From JBFWUM01 sp050247255 (lineage in GTDB: Bacteria > Acidobacteriota > Vicinamibacteria > Vicinamibacterales > UBA2999), in contig JBFWUM010000002.1 in NCBI GenBank assembly GCA_050247255.1, positions 134,506 to 198,505 on the forward strand: DNA of 64,000 nucleotides, given 5' to 3'. The notes beneath the pieces were generated by a model. It made no database searches. It was not told where the DNA came from and was given only the letters and a program-made list of their open reading frames with translations. Below, one piece after another: positions 1-9,279 of this stretch; position 1 is the stretch's first letter; each line of letters begins with the position of its first letter. The translations under genes were made by a program, and so were the position numbers.

Positions 1-924
1 GGCGACGTCGCCTGGCAGCCGTACGTCTACTGGCGTCGGCTGCCGTATGCCGGCCGGTTCATCAACGTGGACGAGCACGGCGTCAGGCGGACGTGGCGCG
101 CGCCCGGCGCGGGCGGCGGTCCGCTCGTGTTCGTGTTCGGCGACTCCACGGTCTGGGGATCGGGCGCCCGCGACGAGTACACGCTGCCCTCTGAGCTTGC
201 CAAGGCCATGGCGGCGGCCGGCGTGGAGGCGCGCGTCGTCAACCTCGGCGAGAGCGGCTACGTGACGGCGCAGTCGGTGGCGCTCCTGCTCTCGTCTCTT
301 CGCCGCGGGGAGATTCCGGACCTCGCGGTGTTCTACGGCGGCATCGAGGACGTGTTCTCGGCCTATCAGAGTGGCACCCCTGGCCTCCCCACCAACGAGG
401 ACAATCGGCGGCTCGAGTTCAATGCGACGCGGCCGGATGGATTGCCGCAGGTCCTGCGGATGCTGACGACGGGGCTGAATGGCGTCGCCGCGTTCGTGAG
501 GCGCCGCTCGGAGCGAACGGCGGGCGCGGCGCCCGCGTGGGACGCCGCGAGCCTGGCGGCCGCGGCGGTCGACGACTTCTGCCGCACGGCCCGGTCGGCC
601 ACCGGTCTCGGCGCGGAATTCGGGTTTCCCGTTCGCTTCTACTGGCAGCCGGTCGTCTTCGGCAAGCCGTTGCAGACGGCGTACGAGGAGGCGGAGGCGG
701 GCCGCTACGCCGGCGCGCGGCCGCTGTTCGAATCTGCCTACGCCCGCATGGCCGCGGCCGAACCGTGCCCGGCTGCGCCGGTGACGTACCTTGGCGATCT
801 CTTCGCGGACACCGCTGCGCCGCTCTATGTCGACGCGCTGCACCTGTCTGAGGACGGGCATCGCCTCGTCGCCGCCGCGATCGTCCCGGAACTTCTGGAC
901 GCCTTGAGCGCGCCCCGCAAGTGA
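1..924 (+). CDS. SGNH/GDSL-like hydrolase, 5' end cut by window
   Basis: The reading frame is open from base 1, so the true start lies outside the window; an internal ATG at 67 is not needed. A serine-hydrolase block (FVFGDST, near base 139) follows a beta-strand, and a late D-x-x-H element (DALHLSEDGH, near 832-861) supplies the expected Asp/His pair of the SGNH fold. No membrane segment is visible in the part seen. Such proteins commonly work as acetyl-esterases or acetyltransferases on exported polysaccharide. The MBOAT acyltransferase gene starts 19 bases downstream, which is the classic AlgI-plus-AlgJ/X-like arrangement. I infer the periplasmic half of an O-acetylation module; the exact reaction is not shown. 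Confidence 0.75.
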   Translation, partial: GDVAWQPYVYWRRLPYAGRFINVDEHGVRRTWRAPGAGGGPLVFVFGDSTVWGSGARDEYTLPSELAKAMAAAGVEARVVNLGESGYVTAQSVALLLSSLRRGEIPDLAVFYGGIEDVFSAYQSGTPGLPTNEDNRRLEFNATRPDGLPQVLRMLTTGLNGVAAFVRRRSERTAGAAPAWDAASLAAAAVDDFCRTARSATGLGAEFGFPVRFYWQPVVFGKPLQTAYEEAEAGRYAGARPLFESAYARMAAAEPCPAAPVTYLGDLFADTAAPLYVDALHLSEDGHRLVAAAIVPELLDALSAPRK

Positions 925-943
925 CGCAGTCGGTGATCACGGC

Positions 944-2365
944 GTGAACTTCGTCTCGTGGCCGTTCGCGGCGCTCTTCCTTGCGGTGATGCTTGCGCGC
1001 CTGACCATCGGCCGGCGCAAGATCGAGCCCGCCTTCGTCTGGGTCCTCATCGTGGCGAGCGCCGTCTTCTATGCCTGGCACGTGCCGGCGTACCTGCTGC
1101 TGCTGCTCACGAGTGCGGTCGTCGACTTCGCCGCCGCACGGCTGCTCGCGCAGTCGGCGGCGAGGGACCGGGGGCGGCGCCGGGCCATTCTCGTCACCTC
1201 GCTGGCCGTCAACCTCGGCCTGCTGGCGGCGTTCAAGTATGGGAACTTCCTGCTGACGGCGACCGGCGACCTCGCCTCGGCGCTCGGCCTGCCGGTGAAC
1301 CTGCCGGTGCTGGCGCTCGTCCTGCCGATCGGCCTGAGCTTCTACACGTTCCAGTCGATGTCCTACACCATCGACGTCTATCGCGGCGTGCTCGCGCCGG
1401 CGCCCGACTTCAAGCGATTCTTTCTGTTCATCGCCTTCTTTCCCCAGCTCGTGGCGGGCCCCATCGTCCGGGCCTCCGAATTTCTGCCTCAGCTCCAGCG
1501 GCCGCGCCGGCTGCAGGCGGGGATGTTTCTCGAGGGCTGCTGGCTGATCCTCGCCGGGTATTTCCTGAAAGTCGTCTGCGCCGACAACCTGGGCCTGTTC
1601 GTCAATGCGCACTGGAACGAGGCGTACAGTCCGGAGTCCAATGCCACGCTGGCCCTGGTCACGGCGCTGGCCTTCTCCGGTCAGATCTTCGCGGACTTCG
1701 CCGGCTATTCGAGCATTGCCCGCGGGCTGGCCTACCTGCTCGGCTATCGGCTTCCGATCAATTTCAATGCCCCGTACATCGCCGCGTCGCTGCGCGGGTT
1801 CTGGCGCCGCTGGCACATCACCCTCTCCACGTGGCTGCGTGACTACCTGTACCTGCCATTGGGGGGCAACCGCGGCTCGCGGCGGCGCACGTACGTGAAC
1901 CTCCTCGCCGTCATGGTCCTCGGCGGACTCTGGCACGGCGCCGCCTACACCTTCATCGCGTGGGGCGCGCTGCACGGGGCCGCACTCGCGCTGGAGCGGT
2001 GGCTCGGGTTCCACCGCGACGACGGGCGCTGGTCGTTCCGTGCGGTCGGACTCGTCTGGCCCGTCGTCACGCAGGTCGTCGTGCTCGTGGCGTGGATCTT
2101 CTTCCGGAGCGAGACCATCACCGGCGCCTTCGCCTTCGCCGCTAACCTGTTCACCTTCGACTTCGGCCCGCCGCCGCCCGGCGCGCTGACCGCGGCGCTG
2201 TTCCTGCTGCCGCTCGCCGGACTGCACGCCTGGGCGTGGATGGAGGAGCGCCGCCTGATGGCGGCTCCGTCGCGCGGCGTCAGGGCGGTGCTGGCGGGAG
2301 CGATGATCTGCGGGCTGCTCGTCGTGCCGGGCGACACGAGCGACTTCATCTACTTCCAGTTCTGA
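944..2365 (+). CDS. MBOAT-family O-acyltransferase (AlgI/DltB-like)
   Basis: This 473-residue multi-pass membrane protein starts at GTG 944. Family hallmarks are clear: the FWRRWHITLSTWLRDYLY block around residues 286-303, the PLGGNR loop after it, and the GGLWHG motif whose His331 is the presumed catalytic histidine. Length matches AlgI-type proteins (about 470-520). The family moves acyl groups, usually acetyl, across the inner membrane to a periplasmic partner or polymer. The SGNH protein immediately upstream is the likely partner. I expect it to O-acetylate the glycan made by this locus; the target sugar cannot be read from sequence. Confidence 0.93.
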   Translation: MNFVSWPFAALFLAVMLARLTIGRRKIEPAFVWVLIVASAVFYAWHVPAYLLLLLTSAVVDFAAARLLAQSAARDRGRRRAILVTSLAVNLGLLAAFKYGNFLLTATGDLASALGLPVNLPVLALVLPIGLSFYTFQSMSYTIDVYRGVLAPAPDFKRFFLFIAFFPQLVAGPIVRASEFLPQLQRPRRLQAGMFLEGCWLILAGYFLKVVCADNLGLFVNAHWNEAYSPESNATLALVTALAFSGQIFADFAGYSSIARGLAYLLGYRLPINFNAPYIAASLRGFWRRWHITLSTWLRDYLYLPLGGNRGSRRRTYVNLLAVMVLGGLWHGAAYTFIAWGALHGAALALERWLGFHRDDGRWSFRAVGLVWPVVTQVVVLVAWIFFRSETITGAFAFAANLFTFDFGPPPPGALTAALFLLPLAGLHAWAWMEERRLMAAPSRGVRAVLAGAMICGLLVVPGDTSDFIYFQF

Positions 2366-3541
2366 TTGACCACGCCGCTGCGCATCGCCAACTTCATGGA
2401 CTCGTCGCTCGAGGCGCTCGAGCGGAAGGGCAACCTGTCCCACGCGCTCGCGCTCTACAACCCGCGCGGCATCGCCGAGAAGGTGATTCACTTCACGCCG
2501 TTTCCCGCGGACAGCCGGTATGCAGGCCGCTTCGCCGAAGCGGGCGTGGACGTTGTGCCATTCTTCATCGGGCGTACGCGCGGCATCCTCGGGTCGGCGG
2601 CCGCCGTCCCGGCGGCGCTGGTGAAAGTCGTCGCGACGATGCGGCGTGAGCGCATTACGCTCGTTCGGGGGCGCGCGCCGTATTTCGGCAGCCTGCTCGG
2701 CGCCATCGCCGGGCGCCTGCTCGGCATTCCGACGGTCGTCTCCCTCGGCGGCGACAACCGGCTGGTGCAGGTGCGAGAGCAGCGCTACTACTTCGGCAGC
2801 CGATGGCTGTCCTTCGGCATGGAGTGGCTGGTGCTGCGGCTTGCCAATGCCATCATCGTCCCGAACCAGTTCACGCGGGACTACGTCGCAGCGATCATCG
2901 GAAAGCGAGCGGCTCATCGGAAGGCGACGGTGATCCCATGGATCCTGGAGCGCATGCTCGACGAGCAGCGATCGCCGGCGCCGGTGGAACCGACGGCCCT
3001 CGGGCTCGACCCCGCAACCCCGTACGTCCTGATCGTCGGTCATCTCAATCACTACAAGTTCTCAAAGGAGATGTTCGACGTGGCCGCGGACGTGCTCGCC
3101 CGCAGGCCGGGCGCGCTTCAGTTCGTGTTCTGCGGCGATGGGCACCTCAGGCCCGAGGGTGAGCGCCGCTTTGCCGGGGTGCCCGGGGTGCGCTTCATGG
3201 GGTGGCAGCCGAACGAAACGGTGCTCGGCCTGATGCTCGGCGCCGCCGCCATCCTGATCCCGATGTCGGGCTTCGTGCTGCTGGAAGCCGCGGCGCTCGG
3301 CCGGCCGGTGCTGGTGTCCGACATCGAATGGCACCGTGAGATGGTGACGGAGGGGGTGAGTGGCTGGCTGCTTCCACCGCAGTCCCCCTCGCTCTGGGTC
3401 GAGCGGCTGATCTGGCTGCTCGACCATCAGGCCGCCGCCGCCGCCGCCGGGGCACGGCTCCGCGAGCGATTCCTGGAGGCCTATACGCCGGCGGCCGCAT
3501 TCGCCGCCGAGGCGCAGCTATACGCCCGGCTCACCGCGTGA
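2366..3541 (+). CDS. Glycosyltransferase family 4-like protein
   Basis: TTG at 2366 follows directly on the MBOAT stop codon and is the best start; it gives 391 residues, usual for GT4. The GT-B C-terminal half is recognisable: VLIVGHLNHYK starts the donor-binding domain, then VRFMGWQP, a loop with IPMSGFVLLEAAALGRPVLVSD that carries the E-x7-E-like donor site, and a W-H-x-E-MV element. No signal peptide is seen, so it should act on the cytoplasmic face of the membrane. The sugar and linkage are unknown. The last four bases overlap the next gene (GTGA), suggesting translational coupling. Confidence 0.85.
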   Translation: MTTPLRIANFMDSSLEALERKGNLSHALALYNPRGIAEKVIHFTPFPADSRYAGRFAEAGVDVVPFFIGRTRGILGSAAAVPAALVKVVATMRRERITLVRGRAPYFGSLLGAIAGRLLGIPTVVSLGGDNRLVQVREQRYYFGSRWLSFGMEWLVLRLANAIIVPNQFTRDYVAAIIGKRAAHRKATVIPWILERMLDEQRSPAPVEPTALGLDPATPYVLIVGHLNHYKFSKEMFDVAADVLARRPGALQFVFCGDGHLRPEGERRFAGVPGVRFMGWQPNETVLGLMLGAAAILIPMSGFVLLEAAALGRPVLVSDIEWHREMVTEGVSGWLLPPQSPSLWVERLIWLLDHQAAAAAAGARLRERFLEAYTPAAAFAAEAQLYARLTA

Positions 3542-4698
3542 GAATCCTGACCGTCGTCGGCGCCCGTCCGCAGTTCATCAAGGCCTCGGCCGTGTCCCGG
3601 GTGCTGGAGGCAGCCGGGCTGCACGAAGTGCTCGTGCACACCGGCCAGCACTTCGACGACGACATGTCGTCGGTGTTCTTTCGTGAGCTCGGCCTGCGCC
3701 CGCCACACTACGAGCTGGGGATCAACGGCGGGAGCCACGGACAGATGACCGGCCGCATGCTGGAGCGGGTCGAGGAGGTCATCCTCCGCGAACAACCCAG
3801 CGCCGTGCTCGTGTACGGCGACACGAATTCGACGCTGGCAGGCGCGCTCGCCGCGGCGAAAGTCCCCGTTCCAGCGGTGCATGTCGAGGCGGGGCTGCGC
3901 TCGTTTCGTCGCGCGATGCCAGAAGAGGTCAATCGGGTACTGACCGATCACGTGTCGTCCCTGTTGTGCTGTTCCTCGCGCACGTCGGTCGACCATCTGC
4001 GCCGTGAGGGATTCCAGGGACTGGTCGGCGACGGGGCCCTGGTCACCGGTGACGAACCGCTGCCCGGGCGCGCGCCATGGGTGGCCAACGTCGGAGACGT
4101 GATGTTCGACGTGCAGATCCGGGCACGGGACCTTGCCGCCGCCCGAAGCACCGTGCGCGAGCAGCTCGGCGTGCGGCCGGGCGACTATGCGGTGCTCACG
4201 ATTCACCGCGCCGAAAACACGACGTCCGTCGACGCATTGACGCGCCTGCTCGATCCGGTGACGAAGCTGGCGGCGCGGATGCCGGTGGTCTTCGCGCTGC
4301 ATCCCAGGACCGAGGCACTGTTGCGCGCGGGAGACGCCTATGAGCGGCTGGCCGCGTCGCCGGGCATGGTCCTGACCCGGCCGCTTCCGTACCTCGACTT
4401 CCTTCACCTGCAGGCCGGCGCCCGCGCCATCCTCACCGACTCGGGCGGCATGCAGAAGGAGGCCTTCTGGCTGCGCGTTCCCTGCCTGACCTTGCGGGAC
4501 GAAACGGAGTGGCCGGAGACGACGGCCGGAGGGTGGAATCGGATCATGGGCTCCGCGCCGGGTGATCTTGGCGCGGCGCTCGATCTCACGCCGGACCCGG
4601 CCACAGACATCGGCGTATTCGGCCGCGGTGATGCTGCCGAACGCATCGTTCGGCTACTCGGCAGTTTCTGTGCCGGTGATCGCGTGCGAGCGTTTTGA
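3538..4698 (+). CDS. wecB: UDP-N-acetylglucosamine 2-epimerase (non-hydrolysing)
   Basis: 386 residues from GTG 3538. The N-terminus VVGARPQFIKA, the HTGQHFDDDMS stretch, GDTNSTLAG, HVEAGLRSF and PEEVNR are diagnostic of the WecB/MnaA family, and the C-terminal domain keeps HRAEN and LTDSGGMQKEA. The enzyme interconverts UDP-GlcNAc and UDP-ManNAc, feeding ManNAc-type sugars into the glycan. WbpI-type epimerases acting on diacetamido-uronic sugars share these motifs, so the substrate is probable rather than certain. It is coupled by a four-base overlap upstream, and by one base to the following glycosyltransferase. Confidence 0.9.
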   Translation: MRILTVVGARPQFIKASAVSRVLEAAGLHEVLVHTGQHFDDDMSSVFFRELGLRPPHYELGINGGSHGQMTGRMLERVEEVILREQPSAVLVYGDTNSTLAGALAAAKVPVPAVHVEAGLRSFRRAMPEEVNRVLTDHVSSLLCCSSRTSVDHLRREGFQGLVGDGALVTGDEPLPGRAPWVANVGDVMFDVQIRARDLAAARSTVREQLGVRPGDYAVLTIHRAENTTSVDALTRLLDPVTKLAARMPVVFALHPRTEALLRAGDAYERLAASPGMVLTRPLPYLDFLHLQAGARAILTDSGGMQKEAFWLRVPCLTLRDETEWPETTAGGWNRIMGSAPGDLGAALDLTPDPATDIGVFGRGDAAERIVRLLGSFCAGDRVRAF

Positions 4699-5981
4699 TG
4701 AAGCGGGTACTGTTCATCTCGTACTTCTACCCACCCTATCGCAGCGTTGGCGCGACCCGCGTCTCGAAGATGACGAGGTACCTGGCGGATGTCGGATGGG
4801 AGGCGCACGTCCTGACGGTCGATGCCGCCGATCTTCCCGCGGGAGCGCCGATCGAAGTGCCCGAGCAGCGGATTTATCGCATCCCCTGCTCCTTCGACGT
4901 GATGGCGCTCCCCCGCATGCTCGTGGGCCGAGGTGCGGTCACGGCCCGCGGCTCCGAAACCACCGATTCCTGGAAGTCCGCCTCGCTCTGGAGGCTTGGG
5001 CAGGCGTACCGCAACGTGGTCTGCTTTCCCGATGCGCAGGTGGGCTGGGCGGCACCGGCCGCACGCGCGGCAATCCGGCTGATTGGCGAGGTGCGCCCGC
5101 ATGTGCTGGTCAGCAGTTCGCTGCCGAACGCCAGTCACCTGGCGGCGTGGCGCGCGGCGGCGGCCACCGGGATTCCGTGGGTGGCCGAGCTGCGCGATCT
5201 CTGGACGGACAATCACAACTTTCGCCGAATTCCGCCGCTGCGATATCTGGAACGCCGGCTCGAACACAAGGTGCTCAGCCGCGCCGATGCCCTCGTGACT
5301 CCGTCAGGCGTCTGGTCTGATGCCCTGGCGCGACGGTTCTCCCGGCCGACCTACGTGGTGCCAAACGGCTTCGATCCGCTCGATTATCCAGACGGATGTC
5401 CGCCGGCCGGACGGATGGAACTCGTCTACACTGGGATGTTCTACAACGGCAAACAGAATCCGGACCCGCTGTTCGGCGCCGTTGCGTCGCTTGCGCAAAG
5501 CGGCGCCATCCGCCCGGAGGCTTTCCGCCTGCGGTTCGTCGGGCAGTATCTGGCGCCCCTTGCCGCGCGCGCCGAGGCAGCCGGCATCGGCCCTTTCGTG
5601 GCGGTTGAACCTCCGGTGCCCTATCGGGACGCGCTCGGATTGCAGAAGTCGGCGACGGCTCTCGTCTTCTTCGACTGGGCCGATGGACGCGAGAAGGGCT
5701 GGTACTCGGCGAAGATCTATGAATACCTCGGAGCTGGCCGGCCGGTGATCAGCATCGGACCCCAGGGGAGTGTCGTCGCTGATCTGCTTCGCCGTACGGG
5801 AGCCGGCCAGACGGCGTCGACCCGCGACGAGGCGCGCGCGATCCTGGCTGGATGGCTCGACGAGCAGTCGTCCACCGGGGGCGTCACCTGCCGGAGTGAT
5901 GCTGAGTCGCTGCGACCATACTGGCGGCAGACTGCCGCTGCAACGCTTGGTCGCATCCTGGATGCCCATGCTCGCTTCTAG
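4698..5981 (+). CDS. Glycosyltransferase family 4-like protein
   Basis: ATG 4698 overlaps the stop of the epimerase gene by one base and is preferred over TTG 4695. The 427-residue product begins KRVLFISYFYPPYRSVGATR, a typical GT4 acceptor-domain start. The WVAELRDLWTDNHNF motif and the KVLSRADALVTPSG segment are shared with WcaI/WbuB-like enzymes, and the C-terminal part has VYTGMFYNGKQNPDPL and KIYEYLGAGRPVI, the donor-binding glutamate region. Function: transfer of an unidentified nucleotide sugar to a lipid-linked intermediate in the cytoplasm. Placement between the epimerase and the polymerase-like gene suggests a core assembly role. Confidence 0.88.
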   Translation: MKRVLFISYFYPPYRSVGATRVSKMTRYLADVGWEAHVLTVDAADLPAGAPIEVPEQRIYRIPCSFDVMALPRMLVGRGAVTARGSETTDSWKSASLWRLGQAYRNVVCFPDAQVGWAAPAARAAIRLIGEVRPHVLVSSSLPNASHLAAWRAAAATGIPWVAELRDLWTDNHNFRRIPPLRYLERRLEHKVLSRADALVTPSGVWSDALARRFSRPTYVVPNGFDPLDYPDGCPPAGRMELVYTGMFYNGKQNPDPLFGAVASLAQSGAIRPEAFRLRFVGQYLAPLAARAEAAGIGPFVAVEPPVPYRDALGLQKSATALVFFDWADGREKGWYSAKIYEYLGAGRPVISIGPQGSVVADLLRRTGAGQTASTRDEARAILAGWLDEQSSTGGVTCRSDAESLRPYWRQTAAATLGRILDAHARF

Positions 5982-7779
5982 GCCGGGCGCGCAAGTGACC
6001 GCCGGTGTCGTGGCTCTGGCAGCGGTGGCGGCAGTGGCGGCATCGTACGCGGACGCCCCGCCGTGGACGGTCGCGGTGGCGCTGGCCACCTTCTCGTTGC
6101 TGGCCTGGGTTCTCGATCGCACGGCCGGCGCCGCCGCGTATGTCATGGCACTCGGTGTCCAGGTCGCACAGTCGCTGACGCTGCTCCGAGTGGCGCTCGC
6201 CGACTTCCTGATCCTGCCGGTCATCGTCAAGTCGGCCGGGGACGTGCTCTTGAAGCGCGCCAGGTTGCCGCGTACGACGCTCGGTGCGCCCTTTGCGGCA
6301 CTTCTGGCAGTGATGGCTGCAGCGACCGCCATCGGCTACGTGCGGCATGGCACGATAAGCACCTACGTCCTCTTCAACAAGGACGCCGGCGTCGTGTTCC
6401 TGGTGCTCGCGAGCCTGGCGCTGGCCATGCAGCTGCGCTCGACCGCCGATGTCGTGCGTCTTGTCAATCTCTTCGTCGTCGCCGGTTCGGTAACCAACGC
6501 GCTGGCGCTCGGGGGCGTGGCGTTGAGCATGACCGTGCTGCCCAATCCGCTCTATCTGAGCAATCAGCGGATGTACGGGTGGCTCCTGAACCCCAGTAAC
6601 TGGGCGGGCTACGTCGCCATGATCGCGGCGCTCGAGCTGCCCCGGCTGGCAGACGGCCGGCCCGGCTCCTGGAAGGTCCTGCGGGGCGCAAACTTCGCGC
6701 TGCTCCTGTTGTCGGTAGGGTTGACGGTCTCCCGCAGTGCCTGGCTGAGCCTGGCGGGCAGCGCCGTCGTGCTGCTGGCCCTGCTGGCGGTGCGGCGAAT
6801 CCAGGGACAGCGCGTTCGCCTCGCACCAGCGGTCGCTGCGACGGTGACCGCGGTTGCGTTCATGATCCCTCTTGGGTGGGTCGCGATTGTCCAGTGGACG
6901 AGTCTGCTGACGGTCCAGTCGGCGCCGAGCGAAGCGGCGGGCGAGTTGCGGGCCCGGCTCAGCGACTCGTGCGCGATCACATGGAGGCCCGAATTGTGCG
7001 CTCGGGTCCCGGATGACCAGGTTCGAGTGGCGCGCCAGCGCCTTGTGGATGCCGCCCAGTGCGCGCGCGCCTGGGAGCCATCGTGCTCGGTGTTCTCGGA
7101 AGGCGATCTCGCATCGGCAGAAATACGGCTGCGCAGCGCGGCGCGCAACTGCGTCAGCGGCCCGGCGCCGCGCGAGTGCCTCGACCAGTTGCCGGCAGCA
7201 GCGCTCGACGCGGCGAGGGCAGAGCTCGAGCGGGTCGCAGCGACTCCCGAGCAGGCGCCGGTTCCCGATCGGGGTAGCTCGTCGGCGGACCGGGCACCGA
7301 GACCAGGCCTCCTTGCGCTCCGGGACGGCGCCATGCTGAACGCGCGAGGGCTCGAGGACCGCGCGGCGATCCTCGCTGTTGCCTGGCGTGACTATACGGC
7401 CAGTCCGGCAACGCTCGCCCTGGGCATCGGCCTCGGCACCTTCCTCGCCACGTCCGCTGCCGATTTCGGCGTGCCGCTCATCATCCACAACACGCCGCTG
7501 TGGTTCCTCATCGAGATGGGACCGGCCGGGCTCCTCGTTTTGTTGTGGATCGCGTCCGTCGCGGGCCGGAACCTGTGGGTGACGATGCAGGCCGAGGACG
7601 CCACCGGAGACGTCGCCACCGGGCTGCTGCTGGCCTTGGCGTTCTGGTCGTCGTACGCGCTCTTCAATGAGGGGTTCTATCTGCGGCACTTCTGGCTCGT
7701 ATTGCTCGCGGCCGATCAGCTGTATGTCCACCGCAAACGCCTCGCGCCGGCATCTCCTGGGTCAGTGATCGCCGGATGA
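5968..7779 (+). CDS. O-antigen ligase/polymerase-like membrane protein (Wzy/WaaL type) with Cys-rich loop
   Basis: The frame is open from 5770, but the leading part is a shadow of the upstream gene. ATG 5968 (ATG 5962 and GTG 5995 also possible) gives about 603 residues beginning just before the first membrane helix. Many hydrophobic helices flank a long polar loop. The SRSAWLSLAGSAVVLLALL helix matches the ligase/polymerase family, and after the loop comes HNTPLWFLIEMGPAGLLVLL, the family's His/Glu-Gly motif. The large extracytoplasmic loop carries six cysteines in roughly 75 residues (bases 6970-7194). It either polymerises repeat units or ligates glycan to a lipid or protein; sequence cannot separate these. 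Confidence 0.8.
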   Translation: MLASRPGAQVTAGVVALAAVAAVAASYADAPPWTVAVALATFSLLAWVLDRTAGAAAYVMALGVQVAQSLTLLRVALADFLILPVIVKSAGDVLLKRARLPRTTLGAPFAALLAVMAAATAIGYVRHGTISTYVLFNKDAGVVFLVLASLALAMQLRSTADVVRLVNLFVVAGSVTNALALGGVALSMTVLPNPLYLSNQRMYGWLLNPSNWAGYVAMIAALELPRLADGRPGSWKVLRGANFALLLLSVGLTVSRSAWLSLAGSAVVLLALLAVRRIQGQRVRLAPAVAATVTAVAFMIPLGWVAIVQWTSLLTVQSAPSEAAGELRARLSDSCAITWRPELCARVPDDQVRVARQRLVDAAQCARAWEPSCSVFSEGDLASAEIRLRSAARNCVSGPAPRECLDQLPAAALDAARAELERVAATPEQAPVPDRGSSSADRAPRPGLLALRDGAMLNARGLEDRAAILAVAWRDYTASPATLALGIGLGTFLATSAADFGVPLIIHNTPLWFLIEMGPAGLLVLLWIASVAGRNLWVTMQAEDATGDVATGLLLALAFWSSYALFNEGFYLRHFWLVLLAADQLYVHRKRLAPASPGSVIAG

Positions 7780-8657
7780 CATTCGCACGTCCCGTCGCCA
7801 ACGCGCTGACCTTCGACGTCGAGGACTGGCATCAGCTCGTCGGCACGCGGCTCACCGGCACGACACAACCCTGCTCGCCGCACTGCGTCGAGCAGACCCG
7901 CGAGATCCTGGCCACGCTCGCCGACGCCGGGGTGCACGCCACCTTCTTCGTGCTCGCCAACGTCGCCGAAACCTACCCCGCGCTCATCCGCGAGATCCAG
8001 GCCGCCGGGCACGAGGTGGCCAGCCATGGCTGGAGCCATCGCCGCGTCTACACGCAGGACCGCGCGGAGTTCGCGGCGGAGACCGCGCGCAGCAAGGCGC
8101 TGCTCGAGGACATCCTCGGTGCGCCGGTTGCCGGGTATCGGGCCGCCGAGTTCTCGATTACCGCCGCGTCGCGCTGGGCGCTGGACGTCCTCGCCGAGCT
8201 CGGGTTCCGCTACGACTCGAGCATCTTTCCGATCCGCGGCGGCCGCTACGGCATCGAGGGCGCGCCGCTCGCGCCGCATCGGGTCCGCGTCGCCGCGGGC
8301 GACATCGTCGAAGTGCCGATGACCGCCGTCGAATGGCGCGGCCGCCGCTGGCCGGTCGGCGGCGGCGGCTACTTCCGCCTGATGCCGTACGCGCTGACGC
8401 GGGCGGCTATCGCGTCGGTGAACGCCGCCGGGCGCGGCGCCGTGATCTACTTTCATCCCTACGAGTTCAGCCGGGCGCACCTGCGGCTCGCGCTGCCGGC
8501 CTGGCACCAGTACGTCACCGGGGCGCGCTACAGCGTGCTGCACAACTTCAACCGAGGAACCAACCGGCGGCGCTTCGCCCGGCTGCTGCGCGAGTTCCGC
8601 TTCCAGACCATCTCGGCCATCCTTGACCATGGACCTGCGAACCAAGAAGTACTTTGA
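7776..8657 (+). CDS. Polysaccharide deacetylase, XrtA/PEP-CTERM-associated type
   Basis: ATG 7776 overlaps the previous stop (ATGA); 293 residues. It opens with NALTFDVEDWHQ, the form typical of deacetylases found in exosortase A clusters, then ATFFVLANVAE, the metal-binding HEVASHGWSH, a GYRAAEFSIT segment and FRYDSSIFP. A late YFHPYEF motif completes the NodB-type active site. Predicted activity is metal-dependent N- or O-deacetylation of a glycan. There is no signal peptide, as is usual for this subtype. No exosortase or PEP-CTERM substrate is seen in the window, so the link to that system rests on family resemblance only. Confidence 0.87.
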   Translation: MTFARPVANALTFDVEDWHQLVGTRLTGTTQPCSPHCVEQTREILATLADAGVHATFFVLANVAETYPALIREIQAAGHEVASHGWSHRRVYTQDRAEFAAETARSKALLEDILGAPVAGYRAAEFSITAASRWALDVLAELGFRYDSSIFPIRGGRYGIEGAPLAPHRVRVAAGDIVEVPMTAVEWRGRRWPVGGGGYFRLMPYALTRAAIASVNAAGRGAVIYFHPYEFSRAHLRLALPAWHQYVTGARYSVLHNFNRGTNRRRFARLLREFRFQTISAILDHGPANQEVL

Positions 8658-9276
8658 AGACCACGCGGCGAAGTTCGACTCCCTCTATCACGAGGGACGC
8701 CCGCTCGAACGACGCTTCAACCGCTTCTTCCGCAAGGCGATCTACGAGCGGTTCGCCATCACCTTCGATCGCTCGGAGCCGATTGTAGGGAAATCGGTGC
8801 TCGACGTCGGCTGCGGGTCGGGGCGCTACTCGCTCGAGTACGCCCGGCGAGGCGCGGCACGCGTGCTCGGCGTCGACTTCTCGGCGCCGATGCTCGGGAT
8901 CGCCCGCCAGCTGGCGACGGAGCAGGGCGTGGCCGATCGGTGCGAGTTCCGTCAGGTCGATTTCACGGAGTTCTCGATCGACGAGCGCTTCGACGTGGTC
9001 ATCGCCATCGGCTTCTTCGACTACCAGGCGCAGCCGGTCGAGGTGCTCCGGCGCATGGTCGCCCACTCCCGCGGCCGGGTGATCGCCAGCTTTCCGGGGC
9101 GATCGCTGATCCGGATGCCGCTGCGCAAGGCGCGCTACTGGCTCGATAACTGCCCGGTGCTGTTCTATCGCGAAGAGGAAGTGCGGCAGATTGCCCGCGA
9201 CGCCGGTGTCCGGCAGGTCGACATCGTCCCGATCCACAGCTCCGGCACGGGCTACGTGCTGGTGGGTGACGTCTAG
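8629..9276 (+). CDS. Class I SAM-dependent methyltransferase
   Basis: ATG 8629 (MDLRTKKYFEDHAAKF) is preferred over the TTG six bases upstream; the start lies 29 bases inside the deacetylase gene. The 215-residue product has motif I VLDVGCGSGRYSLE, then GVDFSAPMLG and a RFDVVIAIGFFDY acidic post-I region, so the SAM pocket is intact. The fold resembles UbiE/Methyltransf_25-type enzymes acting on small molecules or sugars. Its neighbours suggest a glycan or lipid-linked sugar substrate, but nothing in the sequence identifies it. Size is normal for a stand-alone enzyme of this class. Confidence 0.85.
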   Translation: MDLRTKKYFEDHAAKFDSLYHEGRPLERRFNRFFRKAIYERFAITFDRSEPIVGKSVLDVGCGSGRYSLEYARRGAARVLGVDFSAPMLGIARQLATEQGVADRCEFRQVDFTEFSIDERFDVVIAIGFFDYQAQPVEVLRRMVAHSRGRVIASFPGRSLIRMPLRKARYWLDNCPVLFYREEEVRQIARDAGVRQVDIVPIHSSGTGYVLVGDV

Positions 9277-9279
9277 CGG

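Noticed and set aside
419..3052. Very long minus-strand open frame (877 codons)
   Set aside because: It runs antisense to three well-supported plus-strand genes, and its product is Arg/Pro/Gly-rich with no domain; in GC-rich DNA such frames arise from third-position bias.
5884..7731. Minus-strand open frame of 615 codons opposite the polymerase-like gene
   Set aside because: Low-complexity Gln/Arg/His composition and full overlap with a membrane protein gene mark it as a shadow.
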